The notes beneath the pieces were generated by a model that did no database searches, had not been told where the DNA came from, and saw only the letters and a program-made list of their open reading frames with translations. The translations under genes were made by a program, and so were the position numbers. A stretch of DNA of 6,533 nt from NCBI GenBank assembly GCA_005883445.1, contig VAZL01000243.1, forward strand, positions 1 to 6,533. The letters are read 5' to 3'. The stretch's first letter is position 1, and the number at the start of each line of letters is the position of its first letter. This stretch comes from Alphaproteobacteria bacterium. GTDB taxonomy: Bacteria > Pseudomonadota > Alphaproteobacteria > Rhizobiales > Xanthobacteraceae. Below are positions 5,646-6,533 of this stretch, one piece after another.

Positions 5646-6533
5646 CTATTCGACGAAGACTTCGTCGCGGCGCCGCCGCATTTTGGGCAGCGCGGCGAGG
5701 ATCAGCAGAATGATGGCCGTGCTCAGCAAGACCGCCGAGATCGGACGCGTGAAGAACACCGTCGCGTCGCCGCGCGCGATCAACATGGCGCGGCGGAGAT
5801 TCTCCTCCATCAGCGGCCCCAGCACGAAGCCGAGCAGCAAGGGGGCCGGCTCGAAGTCGTGCTTGACCAACCAATATCCCACTATCCCGAAAATCGCCGC
5901 GATCGACACATCCGTCGGCGAGTTGTTGATCGAATAGATGCCGATGCAGCAGAACACGATGATGGATGGGTAGAGCAGCCGATACGGCACGCGCAGCAGG
6001 CTGACCCAGATGCCGACCAGCGGCAGATTGATGACGACGAGCATCAGATTGCCGAGCCACATCGACGCGATCATGCCCCAGAACAACTCGGGCTGCTTGC
6101 TCATGACCTGCGGGCCCGGCACGATGCCGTGGATGGTCATGGCGCCCACCATCAGCGCCATCACCGCGTTCGGCGGGATGCCGAGCGTGAGCAGCGGAAT
6201 GAACGAGGTTTGCGCCGCCGCGTTGTTGGCGCTCTCCGGCGCGGCCACGCCCTGGATGGCGCCGCGGCCGAAACGCTCCGGATGCTTGGATAGCTTCTTC
6301 TCGAAGGTGTAGGCCGCGAACGACGCGATCACCGCGCCGCCGCCGGGGAGAATTCCCACCAGCGAGCCGATGATCGTGCCGCGGGCGATCGCGCCGGAGG
6401 AATCGATCAGGTCCTGACGGGTCGGCATCAAGCCGCTGATTTTCGTCTTGAGGATATCGCGGCTTTCGGGCGGGAGCTCGAGATTGCGGATGATCTCGGC
6501 GAAGCCGAACACGCCCATGGCGATGTTGGCAAA
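5646..6533 (-). CDS. tctA: TctA-type large permease subunit of a tripartite tricarboxylate transporter, C-terminal part
   Basis: This encodes the last 295 residues of a multi-pass inner-membrane permease that moves a solute delivered by a Bug protein, probably driven by an ion gradient. Full TctA proteins are about 500 residues, so roughly 200 lie beyond the right edge; the Met at 6516-6518 is internal because the frame stays open upstream (FANIAMGVFGFAEI). Family signatures are present: GSLVGILPGGGA (about 6335-6370) and GVAAPESANNAAA (about 6213-6251), followed by PLLTLGIPPNAVMALMVGA. Several hydrophobic helices follow, including NLMLVVINLPLVGIWV and a last one (AVLLSTAIILLILAAL) near the end, with a basic cytoplasmic tail (KMRRRRDE). 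The small TctB subunit is not in view and would be expected upstream, off the edge. The Bug gene follows on the same strand. Confidence 0.94.
   Translation of the reverse strand, partial: FANIAMGVFGFAEIIRNLELPPESRDILKTKISGLMPTRQDLIDSSGAIARGTIIGSLVGILPGGGAVIASFAAYTFEKKLSKHPERFGRGAIQGVAAPESANNAAAQTSFIPLLTLGIPPNAVMALMVGAMTIHGIVPGPQVMSKQPELFWGMIASMWLGNLMLVVINLPLVGIWVSLLRVPYRLLYPSIIVFCCIGIYSINNSPTDVSIAAIFGIVGYWLVKHDFEPAPLLLGFVLGPLMEENLRRAMLIARGDATVFFTRPISAVLLSTAIILLILAALPKMRRRRDEVFVE

Noticed and set aside
5038..5937. Plus-strand open frame (299 codons) spanning the Bug gene, the gap and the tctA end
   Set aside because: It is antisense to two well-supported genes, with low-complexity Arg/Gly/His composition and no motif.

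Overview
This 6.5 kb window is a GC-rich chromosomal segment in which every supported gene lies on the minus strand. Gene content, order and codon use suggest an alphaproteobacterium of the Hyphomicrobiales (Bradyrhizobium, Rhodopseudomonas, Rhodoplanes or a relative). The evidence is a thyA-folA pair followed by hflK, hflC, a DUF2065 gene and a Do-type protease gene, next to a tripartite tricarboxylate transporter (TTT) with a Bug-type binding protein. The genus is an inference and could not be fixed by reading alone.

Layout in the direction of transcription (high to low coordinates): (1) the C-terminal part of a TctA-type large permease, cut by the right window edge, then a Bug/TctC periplasmic binding protein, together forming a solute-uptake module; (2) thyA and folA, which overlap by four bases (GTGA) and make and recycle the dTMP/folate cycle; (3) hflK and hflC, which overlap by four bases (ATGA), then a 61-residue DUF2065/YjeT-type membrane protein and the N-terminal third of a DegP/HtrA-family periplasmic protease, cut by the left edge. 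Region 3 is an envelope protein quality-control cluster: HflK-HflC forms the membrane assembly that surrounds the FtsH protease, and DegP degrades or refolds damaged periplasmic proteins.

Intergenic gaps are short (33 to 153 bases) and none exceeds 300 bases. The clearest regulatory signal is a sigma-70-like promoter with 17-base spacing upstream of hflK, followed by a leader hairpin and a strong Shine-Dalgarno sequence. Two small hairpins lie between the Bug gene and thyA and may mark the boundary between the transporter and thyA-folA units. No tRNA, rRNA, CRISPR array, insertion sequence or other mobile element was seen. The window is largely ordinary core genome. I found no convincing new system; the most open question is the function of the DUF2065 protein linked to HflKC.
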